DNA from: Paenibacillus silagei
GTDB taxonomy: Bacteria; Bacillota; Bacilli; Paenibacillales; Paenibacillaceae
Direction: 5' to 3'
Assembly (NCBI RefSeq): GCF_017874735.1
Contig: NZ_JAGGLV010000034.1
Span: 1-63,385, forward strand
Length of the DNA: 63,385 nucleotides
Part shown: in pieces, positions 40,925 to 50,681 of the stretch
How the letters are laid out: the number at the start of each line of letters is the position of its first letter
Numbering within the stretch: position 1 is the first letter of the stretch
Made by a program: the position numbers and the translations under genes
The notes under the pieces: model-generated
What the model saw: only the letters and a program-made list of their open reading frames with translations
Told to the model about the DNA's origin: nothing
The model's database searches: none

Positions 40925-41038
40925 GCAGAGACTCTTTTTTACGAGCTCATTCAGATCTAATCTTTCAGCTATAGGCGGCGTTTGAAATCTCTCAACCTTG
41001 GCAATGCTAGTAACTAGACAAGGAAGGGAGGAACGGTC

Positions 41039-41785
41039 ATGAAGCAAATTCTGCTGATCACGGACGGTTGTTCGAATGTGGGGGAGAGTCCGGTGCTGGC
41101 GGCAGCACACGCCCGTCAGGAGGGCATCACGGTCAATGTTGTAGGGGTCGTGGATTATGGAACCATCGGTGAGCTGGGCAGCCGGGAGATTGCCGATATT
41201 GCCAAGGCAGGGGGCGGGATTAGCCGGATCGTGGGAACCCCGCAGCTGGCCCAGACCATTCAGATGATGACACGCAAGACGGTGGTTCAGACCATTCAGC
41301 AGGCAGTTAATAAAGAGGTGCAAAAAATTCTCGGCGACGGCTCGCTGGCGGAGCTGCCTCCGCAGCAGCGTTCGCAGGTGGTTACCGTGGTCGATGAGCT
41401 GACGGAGACCTCGCCACTGCGCATTGCGCTTTTAATTGACGCAAGCGCGAGCATGAAGCCGAAGCTTGGCGCGGTGGAGGATGCTATCCGTGATCTGGCG
41501 CTCAGTCTGGAGGCCCGGGAAGGGCGCAGCGAGATTGCCGTGTTCCATTTTCCCGGACGCTCCGGCAGTGAGGATGCCATGCTGGATATCGACTGGACCC
41601 GGAATGTGTCCGAGGTCCGCTCCCTTTTTTCCAGACTGAAGATGCGGGGGGCTACGCCGACCGGACCGGCTATTTTCAAGGTGCTGGAACATTACCGTTA
41701 TGATAAACTGGAAGAACATCGTAATTATCTTCCAGGGGAAGATGACGGGGCAAGAGAAGGGATGATTGATGGGTATGTCGTCTAA
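41039..41785 (+). CDS. yabS: von Willebrand factor A domain protein YabS
   Basis: A 248-residue protein with a VWA-like fold near both ends; the MIDAS-type motif DASASM is near residue 138 in LRIALLIDASASM, and GATPTGPAI near residue 208. YabS and the adjacent kinase YabT are expressed in the forespore in B. subtilis; its role is unknown. It overlaps yabT by 17 bases. Confidence 0.9.
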   Translation: MKQILLITDGCSNVGESPVLAAAHARQEGITVNVVGVVDYGTIGELGSREIADIAKAGGGISRIVGTPQLAQTIQMMTRKTVVQTIQQAVNKEVQKILGDGSLAELPPQQRSQVVTVVDELTETSPLRIALLIDASASMKPKLGAVEDAIRDLALSLEAREGRSEIAVFHFPGRSGSEDAMLDIDWTRNVSEVRSLFSRLKMRGATPTGPAIFKVLEHYRYDKLEEHRNYLPGEDDGAREGMIDGYVV

Positions 41786-42713
41786 TCCATCCTATCCGGC
41801 AGGCACAGTGATTACCGGCAAATGGCGGGGGAACCGTTATGTCGTGGAGCGTGTGCTGGGGAAGGGGGCAAACGGAACCGTATATCTGGTGCAGCGGGAA
41901 GGCAGACGGGAGCGGTATGCGCTCAAGATCGGATACGATACGCTGGAGCTGCAGTCTGAGATTAACGTGCTGACCTCCCTGCAGTCCTGCCGTAAGCGCA
42001 GCGAGCACCGGGCCCGCAAGGAATCGCCGCTATCCTCCTATCTGCTGGAATCGGATGATTTCAAGGACCGGGACCATACCCCCTTTTATGTGATGCGTTA
42101 TGTGGAAGGCAGGCCGCTGCACCATTTCCTGTCCAGGAACGGTGCCTCTTGGCTAGGGCTTGTCGGAATGACGATTCTGGAGAAGCTGCAGACGCTGCAT
42201 GAGTGCGGCTTCGTGTTCGGGGACCTGAAGCCGGAGAATGTCATGGTGTCCAGCTACGGGGAAGCCGAGCTGATTGATTACGGAGGGGCAAGCCCAATCG
42301 GACGGAGCGTGAAGCAGTTCACCGAATGGCATGACCGCGGATTCTGGAATGCCGGCAGCCGGACAGGCGACCAGAGCTATGACCTGTTTGCTTTTGCCGT
42401 CCTGTGCCTGCGCCTGCTTAATGAACAAGGGCTGAAGTCTGCCGCCCAGCAGCTGCCGCAGACAAGGAGCGTAGAGGAGCTGATGAAGCTGGCCCGGGAG
42501 CTGCCGGATAAGAAGCTGTCCTCCTGGCTATGCCTCGCGCTCAAAGGCGGTTTTCCCGGTTCCGCGCAGGCAGCAGAGATCTGGAGAAGCCACATCTACA
42601 GAGGACGGAAGACCGGACACGAGACGATGGCGACCCCGCGCTGGCTCAAAAATGCGTTCGCGCTGTCTTTATTTCTGCTGGCATTCACGCTATACTGGGT
42701 TTTCCGTTTCTGA
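41769..42713 (+). CDS. yabT: Serine/threonine protein kinase YabT
   Basis: A 314-residue Hanks-type kinase with a C-terminal membrane segment (about residues 293-311). Glycine loop VLGKGANGTVYLV and a lysine in ALKIG are present. The catalytic loop reads FGDLKPENV instead of HRDLKPxN, and the Mg motif reads IDYGG instead of DFG. B. subtilis YabT is DNA-activated, sits at the forespore septum and phosphorylates RecA. The ATG at 41769 is placed by AGAAGG; a TTG three bases upstream is an alternative. Confidence 0.9.
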   Translation: MGMSSNPSYPAGTVITGKWRGNRYVVERVLGKGANGTVYLVQREGRRERYALKIGYDTLELQSEINVLTSLQSCRKRSEHRARKESPLSSYLLESDDFKDRDHTPFYVMRYVEGRPLHHFLSRNGASWLGLVGMTILEKLQTLHECGFVFGDLKPENVMVSSYGEAELIDYGGASPIGRSVKQFTEWHDRGFWNAGSRTGDQSYDLFAFAVLCLRLLNEQGLKSAAQQLPQTRSVEELMKLARELPDKKLSSWLCLALKGGFPGSAQAAEIWRSHIYRGRKTGHETMATPRWLKNAFALSLFLLAFTLYWVFRF

Positions 42714-42792
42714 GATCTGAAATCGTACATAATCCACAAGATGCTGACCGCCGGAGCAGGCCGTGTAAGGGATGGCAGGAAAGGAAGCCCCT

Positions 42793-44235
42793 ATGGAGCA
42801 CAGGAAGGAACTGGTGGAATCCGTAATGGAGGCTGCGGCTGAATATGAGCTGTGGGCGCCTCATGACACCATTGTAGTCGCAGTTTCCGGAGGGCCGGAC
42901 TCTGTGGCTCTTTTGCGTATTCTGCATGAGATATCCCTGACCCGGATGCCGCTGACGCTGATCTGCGCCCATGTCAATCACGGGTTCAGAGCCGAGTCGG
43001 TTGAGGAAGCAGAGCTGGTCCGGGACCTCGCGGCAGAGCTGGGTATTCCCTTCGAGCTGGGCGAATTCAATATTCCGTCCATCATTAAGGAGAGCGGGCT
43101 TGGCCCGGAAGGGGCTGCACGGGAGAAGCGTTACCAGTTCCTGATTGCTACCGCACACCGTTATCAGGCGCGCTCGGTGGCACTGGCCCATCATGCAGAC
43201 GATCAGGCCGAGACGGTGCTTATGCGGCTGCTGCGGGGGAGCGGGCCTTCGGGCCTTGCCGGCATGCGCTGGAAACGGACCGAAAAAAAGGTGGAACTCA
43301 TCCGCCCCTTCCTGCGTATTAACAAAACGGCTCTTGTCGGCTTTTGCCGGGAGGAGGGCCTGGCTTATGCGGAGGATGCGACCAACCTCCTGACGCAGTA
43401 CAAGCGGAATGCAGTCAGGCTGGAGCTGCTCCCTATGCTGGAGCAGCATAATCCGAGAGTGAGACAATCGCTTCTGCAGCTGGCTGAAATTGCCTCGGCG
43501 GAAGATGAATATATGGAGGCGAATGCGGCAAAATGCTTTGATGAGCTGGTTTTCACCGAGCATGGAAAATACACCTTGAAAAGAGCTGCCTTTGCGGCCA
43601 TACCCTCCGCTTTACAACGGCGTTTGATTAAACTAATATTAAATTATCTGTCGGCGGATTCATCATTCATGGATTTTTCCAAGATTGAAGCAGTACGCCG
43701 GGGAACGCTGCAGGAATACCCTACCGTCTGGACGCTGGATATGGGTGGCGGTTATGTCTGCGTGCGGCAATATGATACCATTGTGTTCTCGTCCAAGCCC
43801 TTGACCCGGCAGGTAAGCTATACATACCGGCTGTCTTTGACTCATCCCCGGATTAAGCTGATGGAGATAGGAAAGGTTATGACGATGAGGGGGCTTGAGG
43901 GGGAAGTTTTTTCTGCACAGGAGGAGGATTACGGGAAGAACTCGGCTTGGTTTGACGGGGACGATCTTGTCCTGCCGCTCACCATTCGTTCCCGGTTGCC
44001 TGGAGATACCATAAGGGTTATGGGATTAAACGGAAGCAAAAAGGTAAAAGATATTTACATTGATGATAAAATACCTTCTTCCGAACGGCCTGCAATTCCC
44101 CTCGTATGTGATGCACTCGGCAATATCGTCTGGATTCCGGGCGTAAGGCGCTCGGTGCATGCCGCAGTTGGGCGGCACACGGCCTCAGTTCTGCTCCTGA
44201 CCCTGGAAGACATGGAACAGGGCGAAGAATCGTAA
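42793..44235 (+). CDS. tilS: tRNA(Ile)-lysidine synthase
   Basis: A 480-residue enzyme converting C34 of the CAU anticodon to lysidine, so that tRNA reads AUA as Ile. PP-loop SGGPDSVALL near residue 35, HVNHGFR and HHADDQAETVLMRL follow. The ATG at 42793 is seven bases after AGGAAAGGA; an ATG 21 bases upstream in frame lacks such a site. It precedes hprT as in B. subtilis. Confidence 0.95.
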   Translation: MEHRKELVESVMEAAAEYELWAPHDTIVVAVSGGPDSVALLRILHEISLTRMPLTLICAHVNHGFRAESVEEAELVRDLAAELGIPFELGEFNIPSIIKESGLGPEGAAREKRYQFLIATAHRYQARSVALAHHADDQAETVLMRLLRGSGPSGLAGMRWKRTEKKVELIRPFLRINKTALVGFCREEGLAYAEDATNLLTQYKRNAVRLELLPMLEQHNPRVRQSLLQLAEIASAEDEYMEANAAKCFDELVFTEHGKYTLKRAAFAAIPSALQRRLIKLILNYLSADSSFMDFSKIEAVRRGTLQEYPTVWTLDMGGGYVCVRQYDTIVFSSKPLTRQVSYTYRLSLTHPRIKLMEIGKVMTMRGLEGEVFSAQEEDYGKNSAWFDGDDLVLPLTIRSRLPGDTIRVMGLNGSKKVKDIYIDDKIPSSERPAIPLVCDALGNIVWIPGVRRSVHAAVGRHTASVLLLTLEDMEQGEES

Positions 44236-44281
44236 TGGCCGAAGTAAGTCTTTCATAAGTATATCTTAGGAGGTTCGCAAG

Positions 44282-44821
44282 TTGCAGAATGATATTCAGG
44301 AAATCTTGATCAGCGAAGAAGAAATTCAACAAAGAATCAGGGAGCTTGGCGCCCAGCTGAGCAAGGAATATGCAGACCGCACACCTTTAGTGATTTGTGT
44401 ACTCAAAGGTGCGTTTATTTTTATGGCGGATCTGGTTAAAGTGATTACAGTACCCGTTGAAATGGACTTCATGGCGGTATCCAGCTATGGCGGTACAACC
44501 AAATCATCCGGCGTAGTCAAAATCATCAAGGATTTGGACACATCGGTTGAAGGCCGTGATGTTCTGATTGTCGAGGATATTATCGACAGTGGCCTTACAC
44601 TCAGCTATCTGATTGACATGCTGCAGGGGCGCAATGCCGCTTCTGTCAATGTGGTCACTCTGTTCGACAAGCCCTCGGGCCGTGCTGTGAATCTTGAAGC
44701 CCAGTATACCGGCTTTGTGATTCCTGATGCATTCCTTGTAGGCTATGGACTGGACTATGCCGAGCTGTACCGGAACCTCCCTTATGTAGGTGTACTGAAG
44801 CCTGAGATTTATACCAAATGA
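44282..44821 (+). CDS. hprT: Hypoxanthine phosphoribosyltransferase
   Basis: A 179-residue purine-salvage enzyme (hypoxanthine/guanine to IMP/GMP). PRPP motif VLIVEDIIDSGLTLSYL near residue 97. TTG start eight bases after AGGAGG. In B. subtilis HprT also binds TilS and controls ftsH; the same order tilS-hprT-ftsH is kept here. Confidence 0.96.
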   Translation: MQNDIQEILISEEEIQQRIRELGAQLSKEYADRTPLVICVLKGAFIFMADLVKVITVPVEMDFMAVSSYGGTTKSSGVVKIIKDLDTSVEGRDVLIVEDIIDSGLTLSYLIDMLQGRNAASVNVVTLFDKPSGRAVNLEAQYTGFVIPDAFLVGYGLDYAELYRNLPYVGVLKPEIYTK

Positions 44822-44873
44822 ACTACCCGACAGCCTTAGATCTACGGATCACTTTTCTGGATTTCCTGACAAT

Positions 44874-44903
44874 TTGAGGAGTCCGGTCAGGCTATGGTAC
44901 AAT
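44874..44903 (+). promoter_or_regulatory. Possible sigma-A promoter of ftsH
   Basis: TTGAGG (44874-44879), 18 bp, TACAAT (44898-44903). The ribosome site GAGAGGAGG follows. Confidence 0.45.
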
Positions 44904-44932
44904 AACTTGAGCGTTGCGAGAGGAGGTAGGGG

Positions 44933-46978
44933 ATGAATCGGTTCATCCGGAATTCTGGTTTTTATTTGATTTTATTTTTAGTCGTGGTGGGCATAGTCCA
45001 GTTTGTAAGCAATGGAAATGAATCCGCCGATCTCCCTAGATATGATGAGTTGCGGCAGGAGATCTCGAACAATAATGTGAAGAGCATGACGGTTCAGTTT
45101 GAGGGGAATGCATTTCTGGTTACTGGCGAATATAAAGAGCTGCCACCCGAGGCTAAATCGAAGAATTTCTCCACTTATGTTCCTCCTACAGACGAGGCCC
45201 TTAACGAGCTTGTGGCTGCCAGCGATAAGAACGGCATAGAACTTAGCCAAAAGAAAATGGAAGGTGACAGCATCTGGCTGACATTCCTCTCTTCCATGAT
45301 TCCACTGGTCATCATGTTCATCCTGTTCTTCTTCCTGTTCAATAATGCACAGGGCGGCGGCGGCAAGGTGATGAACTTCGGCAAGAGCAAGGCCCGGTTA
45401 TATAATGAAGAGAAGAAGAAGATCAGCTTCGAGGATGTTGCAGGAGCTGACGAAGAGAAGCAAGAGCTGGTTGAGGTTGTTGAATTCCTCAAGGACCCCC
45501 GCAAATTCGCAGCGGTGGGTGCCCGGATTCCGAAGGGGGTACTCCTTGTAGGTCCTCCGGGAACAGGTAAAACCTTGCTGGCCCGTGCAGTTGCAGGGGA
45601 AGCAGGCGTTCCGTTCTTCAGCATCTCCGGTTCCGACTTCGTGGAAATGTTCGTCGGTGTCGGCGCATCCCGCGTACGTGACTTGTTCGAGAACGCGAAG
45701 AAGAACGCTCCTTGTATTATCTTTATCGATGAGATCGATGCTGTGGGACGTCAGCGCGGCGCAGGACTTGGCGGCGGACATGACGAACGGGAACAGACCC
45801 TTAACCAATTGCTCGTTGAAATGGACGGCTTTGGCGGCAACGAAGGCATTATCATTGTCGCGGCTACCAACCGCGCAGATATTCTTGACCCGGCGCTGCT
45901 CCGTCCGGGCCGTTTCGACCGTCAGATTACGGTTGACCGCCCAGATGTGAAGGGCCGTGAAGCTGTACTGAAGGTTCACTCCCGCAACAAACCGCTGACC
46001 AAGGATGTAAGACTTGACGTTATCGCCAAGCGTACTACCGGCTTCACTGGTGCCGATCTGGAGAACCTGCTGAACGAAGCGGCATTGCTTGCTGCACGCC
46101 GTAACCGCAAGGACATTACGATGCGTGAAGTGGATGAAGCGATTGACCGTGTCATCGTCGGTACCGAGAAGCGCAGCCGCGTCATCAGTGACCGTGAGAA
46201 ACGTATTGTCGCATATCACGAAGCAGGCCATACCATTGCCGGCTACTTCCTTGAGCATGCTGATGTGGTTCACAAGGTTACCATTATCCCGCGCGGCCGT
46301 GCCGGCGGATATGTTATTATGCTTCCTAAGGAAGACCGGATGATCGTAACCAAGCAAGAACTTCTGGATAAGGTTACCGGATTGCTTGGTGGACGCGTTG
46401 CTGAAGAAATGTTCATTGGCGAAATCGGCACAGGCGCTTATAGTGACTTCCAGCAGGCTACGCGCATTGTGCGTGCGATGATTATGGAATACGGAATGAG
46501 CGATAAGCTTGGGCCCTTGCAGTTCGGTGCAACCCAAGGCCAAGTCTTCCTGGGCCGGGATATCGGACATGAACAGAATTACAGTGACTCCATTGCTTAT
46601 GAGATTGATCAGGAAATGCAGAACCTTATCCGCAGCAGCTATGAGCGCTGCAGAGAGCTGCTGACCAAGCATTCCAAAGAAATGCACCTGATTGCCAACA
46701 CCCTGCTTGAGAAGGAAACGCTGGAGCTTGATCAGATCACAGAATTGATTGAGCAAGGCTACCTGAGCGAGGATGGCAAGCCAGAAGAAGGCGAGGCCAT
46801 TACCAATGAAGCGGGCGAGCCGATCATTGATTCCATCGGTGATGTGCGTGTCCGGATTCAAGGCAAAACTGGCGAGGAATCCCCATTAGACCTGTCCAAG
46901 GATATTCCAAACAAGCCGGACCCTGAAGAGGGCAACGGACCGGATGACGGGAATAAGGGCGGCGGAAGCCTGGCCTAA
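44933..46978 (+). CDS. ftsH: ATP-dependent zinc metalloprotease FtsH
   Basis: A 681-residue membrane-bound AAA+ protease. Two membrane segments (about 8-25 and 120-140) flank an outer domain; Walker A GPPGTGKT near residue 206, Walker B FIDEID, and the zinc site HEAGH near residue 429. It degrades misfolded membrane proteins and regulators such as Spo0E in B. subtilis. The acidic, glycine-rich tail is variable. Strong terminator follows. Confidence 0.97.
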   Translation: MNRFIRNSGFYLILFLVVVGIVQFVSNGNESADLPRYDELRQEISNNNVKSMTVQFEGNAFLVTGEYKELPPEAKSKNFSTYVPPTDEALNELVAASDKNGIELSQKKMEGDSIWLTFLSSMIPLVIMFILFFFLFNNAQGGGGKVMNFGKSKARLYNEEKKKISFEDVAGADEEKQELVEVVEFLKDPRKFAAVGARIPKGVLLVGPPGTGKTLLARAVAGEAGVPFFSISGSDFVEMFVGVGASRVRDLFENAKKNAPCIIFIDEIDAVGRQRGAGLGGGHDEREQTLNQLLVEMDGFGGNEGIIIVAATNRADILDPALLRPGRFDRQITVDRPDVKGREAVLKVHSRNKPLTKDVRLDVIAKRTTGFTGADLENLLNEAALLAARRNRKDITMREVDEAIDRVIVGTEKRSRVISDREKRIVAYHEAGHTIAGYFLEHADVVHKVTIIPRGRAGGYVIMLPKEDRMIVTKQELLDKVTGLLGGRVAEEMFIGEIGTGAYSDFQQATRIVRAMIMEYGMSDKLGPLQFGATQGQVFLGRDIGHEQNYSDSIAYEIDQEMQNLIRSSYERCRELLTKHSKEMHLIANTLLEKETLELDQITELIEQGYLSEDGKPEEGEAITNEAGEPIIDSIGDVRVRIQGKTGEESPLDLSKDIPNKPDPEEGNGPDDGNKGGGSLA

Positions 46979-47006
46979 GCTGTACCGCAGCAAATTGTGT
47001 AATCTA

Positions 47007-47042
47007 GTCCGGAGAACCACTGGTTCTCCGGGCTTTTCTTTT
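47007..47042 (+). terminator. Intrinsic terminator of ftsH
   Basis: CCGGAGAACC (47009-47018) and GGTTCTCCGG (47022-47031) are perfect 10-bp arms with a 3-nt loop, followed by a T-rich tract. Confidence 0.93.
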
Positions 47043-47117
47043 AAAATATAAGAATGTATATGTTTCACACGGCAACTTGTCCTCCGGTTTCTCTCTGAAA
47101 CAGAGCGCCCGCTTAGA

Positions 47118-47146
47118 TTGACAGGGGGTGGAACGTTGTGTACATT
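47118..47146 (+). promoter_or_regulatory. sigma-A promoter of nadABC
   Basis: TTGACA (47118-47123, perfect), 17 bp, TACATT (47141-47146). Confidence 0.7.
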
Positions 47147-47224
47147 AGTGAATAAATATTAAATTTATCATTTATAAGAAATGTATTGGCGTTAAGCCAT
47201 GAAGACATAAGGGGGAGACTGACC

Positions 47225-48163
47225 GTGGAAGCTCTGGCGCTTGAGCGCAAGCAGGAACAGAATCGTGAACTTCGTGTGCGCCTCGAACAGCTTAAGAAGG
47301 AACGGAATGCTATTATTCTGGCTCATTATTATCAGCGTGATGAAATTCAGGAAGTTGCCGATTTCCGGGGAGACTCGTTTTTGCTGGCCCAGAAGGCAGC
47401 GGAGACAGAGGCAGATGTAATCGTATTCTGCGGCGTTCATTTCATGGGGGAAAGCGCCAAGATTCTGGCGCCGAACAAGACGGTCCTGATTCCTGATGAA
47501 CGTGCAGGTTGCCCGATGGCTGACATGGTCAATGTGGATGGGCTGCGTAAGCTGAAGGCGCAGCATCCGGGTGCGAAGGTAGTAACCTATATCAATTCCT
47601 CTGCAGAGATCAAGGCGGAGACAGATATTTGCTGCACCTCAGCGAATGCGGTGAAGGTGATCGAATCACTCGATGCCGAAGAAATCATCTGGGTGCCTGA
47701 TAAGAATCTGGGTCAATATGTGCAGGATCAGACCGGCAAGAAGCTGATTATCTGGGAGGGCTATTGCAATACTCATGACATGCTTACCGTCAAGGATGTC
47801 ATGGAGATGAGAGCCAAATACCCGGAAGCTGAATTTGTTGTACACCCCGAATGCCGCCCGGAAGTCGTGGCAATGGGGGACTATGTGGGCAGCACTACCT
47901 CAATTCTGGAATATTGCCGGAAATCGGACCGCCGGCAGTTTATTGTGGGTACTGAGGATGGAACCGGGTATCAGCTGCGGCTGGACAGCCCGGATAAGGA
48001 GTTTCATTTTGCCACCAAATTCCTGGTATGTCCTAATATGAAGGTAAATAATTTGAAAAAGCTGGTCAAATGCCTGGAGACGATGAAGCCGCAGATCTAT
48101 GTACCGCCTGCAGTCGCCGACAAAGCCAGAACATCCTTAGAGCGCATGCTACAAGTCCGGTAG
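47225..48163 (+). CDS. nadA: Quinolinate synthase NadA
   Basis: A 312-residue 4Fe-4S enzyme that condenses iminoaspartate with dihydroxyacetone phosphate to quinolinate in NAD synthesis. C69 (FCGVHF), C181 (GYCNTH) and C269 (VCPNM) are the likely cluster ligands by spacing. The GTG at 47225 is seven bases after GGGGGAG; an in-frame TTG 39 bases earlier has no ribosome site. First gene of a nadABC operon placed between ftsH and coaX, unlike B. subtilis. Confidence 0.93.
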   Translation: MEALALERKQEQNRELRVRLEQLKKERNAIILAHYYQRDEIQEVADFRGDSFLLAQKAAETEADVIVFCGVHFMGESAKILAPNKTVLIPDERAGCPMADMVNVDGLRKLKAQHPGAKVVTYINSSAEIKAETDICCTSANAVKVIESLDAEEIIWVPDKNLGQYVQDQTGKKLIIWEGYCNTHDMLTVKDVMEMRAKYPEAEFVVHPECRPEVVAMGDYVGSTTSILEYCRKSDRRQFIVGTEDGTGYQLRLDSPDKEFHFATKFLVCPNMKVNNLKKLVKCLETMKPQIYVPPAVADKARTSLERMLQVR

Positions 48164-48202
48164 CATGCGCTACTCTTTCGTTGAAACAGGTGAAAAGCGG
48201 TC

Positions 48203-49819
48203 ATGATTCCACAATATTTGGTTGATTTTGATCTTCAGGGACTTCCTGTAGTTAAGACAGACTGCCTGGTCATTGGTTCCGGTATTGCCGGGTTATTCAC
48301 AGCGATCAAGGCCAGCGAAGACCGGAAGGTTATTATGATTACGAAGAAGACCGTAATGGAGAGCAACACACGATATGCCCAGGGCGGAATTGCGGCCGTC
48401 ATTTCGGAGGATGATTCGCCGGCGTATCACCGTCAGGATACCCTGATGGCCGGCGCGGGACTGAACTCCTCTGCGGCTGTGGATGTGCTGGTCAATGAAG
48501 GGCCCGAAGGCGTCCGCGAACTGATCCGGCTTGGCACGATTTTCGATAAGGAGAATGGTGTACTGGCCTTAACCCAGGAGGGGGCACATAGCCACCGCCG
48601 TATTTTACATGCAAATGGGGATGCTACAGGATATGAGATTGTCCGCGCACTCGCTGAACAGGCTGCCCGGCATGAGAATATTGAGACCTGGGATGACCAT
48701 TATGTCGTTGACCTGATTACGGAGGACGGAGAGTGTCTGGGAGCGCTTGTACAGCGGCCTGACGGCGGGCGTTTATTCCTGCAGGCAGATGCAACAATCC
48801 TATGCTCCGGCGGAGCAGGACAGCTATACCGTTACACGACCAATCCTGAGGTGGCCACCGGAGACGGGGTAGCCATTGCCTATCGTGCCGGTGCCCATAT
48901 CCGGGATATGGAGTTCATTCAGTTTCATCCGACAGCACTCAGCTATCCTGGCGCTCCGCGCTTCCTGATCTCGGAGGCTGTGCGGGGAGAAGGCGCTGTG
49001 CTGCGGAACATTAACGGTGAGCGGTTCATGGAACGTTATCATGAGCTGCAGGAGCTGGCCCCGCGGGATATTGTTGCCCGTGCCATTGTAAGCGAGATGG
49101 AATTGACCAAATCCACCTTTGTCTATCTGGATATTACGCATGAACCGGCGGATATGGTTAAACACCGCTTCCCGACCATTTATGCAACCTGCATGAGCTA
49201 CGGGCTGGATATTACAAGTGACTGGATTCCGGTGGCTCCTGCTGCGCATTATATGATGGGGGGCGTGAAGACCGACCTGAGCGGAGAGAGCACGGTTGCC
49301 CGCCTGTTTGCCTGCGGTGAGGTATCATCTACTGGTGTGCAGGGTGCCAACCGGCTGGCCAGCAACTCCTTGTCGGAAGCTGTTGTGTTCGGCCGCCGGA
49401 TCATTGAACGAATCCGCCAGCTTCCGCCGCTTGACCGGGATAACCTACCCTCAGCCTATCATCAGGCAAGGGTAGAAGCTCCTGCACAGGCAATTGTAGA
49501 ACGGCGGTTGAAGCTGCAAAAGGCTATGGTGCGGTACGCCGGACTGCGGCGGAACCGGGAAATGCTGAACAAAGGCTTGGATGAGATAAAGCGCCAACTG
49601 CCGATTTTTAATACCAAGCTGACAACACGGGAAGAATACGAGTTCGCCAATATGCTTACATGCTGTCTGCTGATCACTGAATCGGCTCTGGCACGGGAGG
49701 AGAGCCGCGGTGCGCATTATCGTGAGGATTATCCGCTGCGCAGTGACGCACAGTGGCAGAAGCATCTGCTCCAGATTCGCGAACTTGGAATAGTGGAGGA
49801 ATTAAGTGATGATGTTTAA
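48203..49819 (+). CDS. nadB: L-aspartate oxidase NadB
   Basis: A 538-residue flavoprotein oxidising L-aspartate to iminoaspartate, the NadA substrate. FAD motif DCLVIGSGIAGLFTAIKA near residue 20, and the family active-site segments QGGIAAVI, HSHRRILH-like (GAHSHRRILHANGD), and MEFIQFHPTAL. Its end overlaps nadC by 11 bases. Confidence 0.96.
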   Translation: MIPQYLVDFDLQGLPVVKTDCLVIGSGIAGLFTAIKASEDRKVIMITKKTVMESNTRYAQGGIAAVISEDDSPAYHRQDTLMAGAGLNSSAAVDVLVNEGPEGVRELIRLGTIFDKENGVLALTQEGAHSHRRILHANGDATGYEIVRALAEQAARHENIETWDDHYVVDLITEDGECLGALVQRPDGGRLFLQADATILCSGGAGQLYRYTTNPEVATGDGVAIAYRAGAHIRDMEFIQFHPTALSYPGAPRFLISEAVRGEGAVLRNINGERFMERYHELQELAPRDIVARAIVSEMELTKSTFVYLDITHEPADMVKHRFPTIYATCMSYGLDITSDWIPVAPAAHYMMGGVKTDLSGESTVARLFACGEVSSTGVQGANRLASNSLSEAVVFGRRIIERIRQLPPLDRDNLPSAYHQARVEAPAQAIVERRLKLQKAMVRYAGLRRNREMLNKGLDEIKRQLPIFNTKLTTREEYEFANMLTCCLLITESALAREESRGAHYREDYPLRSDAQWQKHLLQIRELGIVEELSDDV

Positions 49820-50681
49820 CGGATACAATGAAGATCTGCTTAAGGCTATTAAGGGCTGGCTGCAGGAGGATGTCGGCTCGGGGGATATTACTACCCGAAC
49901 AACCATTCCTGCCGGGCATGAGTCCAAGGGAATCATCCATGCCAAGGAAGACGGGATTATTTGTGGAATCCCCGTGGCCGAGCTGGTATTCGAAGTTGTT
50001 GATCCTGGGCTCGTATTCACGGCGCTGGTCCAGGAAGGACAAGCTGTCTCCAAGGGCACTGTGATTGCTGAGGTAGAAGGCAGCACTCATGCCATCTTGA
50101 CCGGTGAACGGCTTGCCCTCAACTTGATGCAGCGTCTATCCGGTGTGGCCTCGCGCACGGCTTCTTTTGTAGAGAAGCTTCAAGGGCTGCCGACCCGCCT
50201 GGTGGATACCCGCAAGACCACACCGGGTCACCGGATGCTGGAGAAATATGCAGTCCGCATAGGCGGCGGAGCCAACCACCGTTACGGTCTGTATGATGCG
50301 GTAATGATTAAGGACAATCATATCAAGGGGGCCGGCGGCATCCGTCAGGCAGTAGGGCGTGCCCGTGCCAATATCCCGCACACCATGACCATTGAAGTAG
50401 AGACGGAGAGTCTGGAGCAGGTAGAGGAAGCGCTGGCGGCCGGAGCGGATATTATTATGCTCGATAACATGTCTCCTGAGCAGATGGCTGAAGCCGTGAG
50501 AAGAATCCGGACCAAGGCGAAGCATGTCACCATCGAGGCATCGGGCAATGTATCTCTGGAGACGGTCCGGGGCATTGCTGAATCGGGTGTGGATGTGATT
50601 TCGGTAGGACGGCTGACGTATTCCTTCGCGAGTCTCGATATCAGCCTGGATCTGAATGGCAAGAAGGAGGGAGCCCTCTGA
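49809..50681 (+). CDS. nadC: Nicotinate-nucleotide pyrophosphorylase (carboxylating) NadC
   Basis: A 290-residue quinolinate phosphoribosyltransferase making nicotinate mononucleotide. Motifs: EDVGSGDITT, ERLALNLMQRLSGVAS, DTRKTTPGHR and GGGANHRYGLYDAVMIKDNH. The start is one of GTG 49806, ATG 49809 or ATG 49812; the ATG at 49809 is nine bases after GGAGG. It overlaps nadB and coaX. Confidence 0.95.
   Translation: MMFNGYNEDLLKAIKGWLQEDVGSGDITTRTTIPAGHESKGIIHAKEDGIICGIPVAELVFEVVDPGLVFTALVQEGQAVSKGTVIAEVEGSTHAILTGERLALNLMQRLSGVASRTASFVEKLQGLPTRLVDTRKTTPGHRMLEKYAVRIGGGANHRYGLYDAVMIKDNHIKGAGGIRQAVGRARANIPHTMTIEVETESLEQVEEALAAGADIIMLDNMSPEQMAEAVRRIRTKAKHVTIEASGNVSLETVRGIAESGVDVISVGRLTYSFASLDISLDLNGKKEGAL

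Noticed and set aside
40324..41038. tRNA genes near spoIIE, as in B. subtilis
   Set aside because: No cloverleaf with TTCRANTC or acceptor pairing seen; only palindromes are present.
45398..46861. Open frame of 487 codons opposite ftsH
   Set aside because: Antisense shadow of a strongly conserved gene; protein has no family character.
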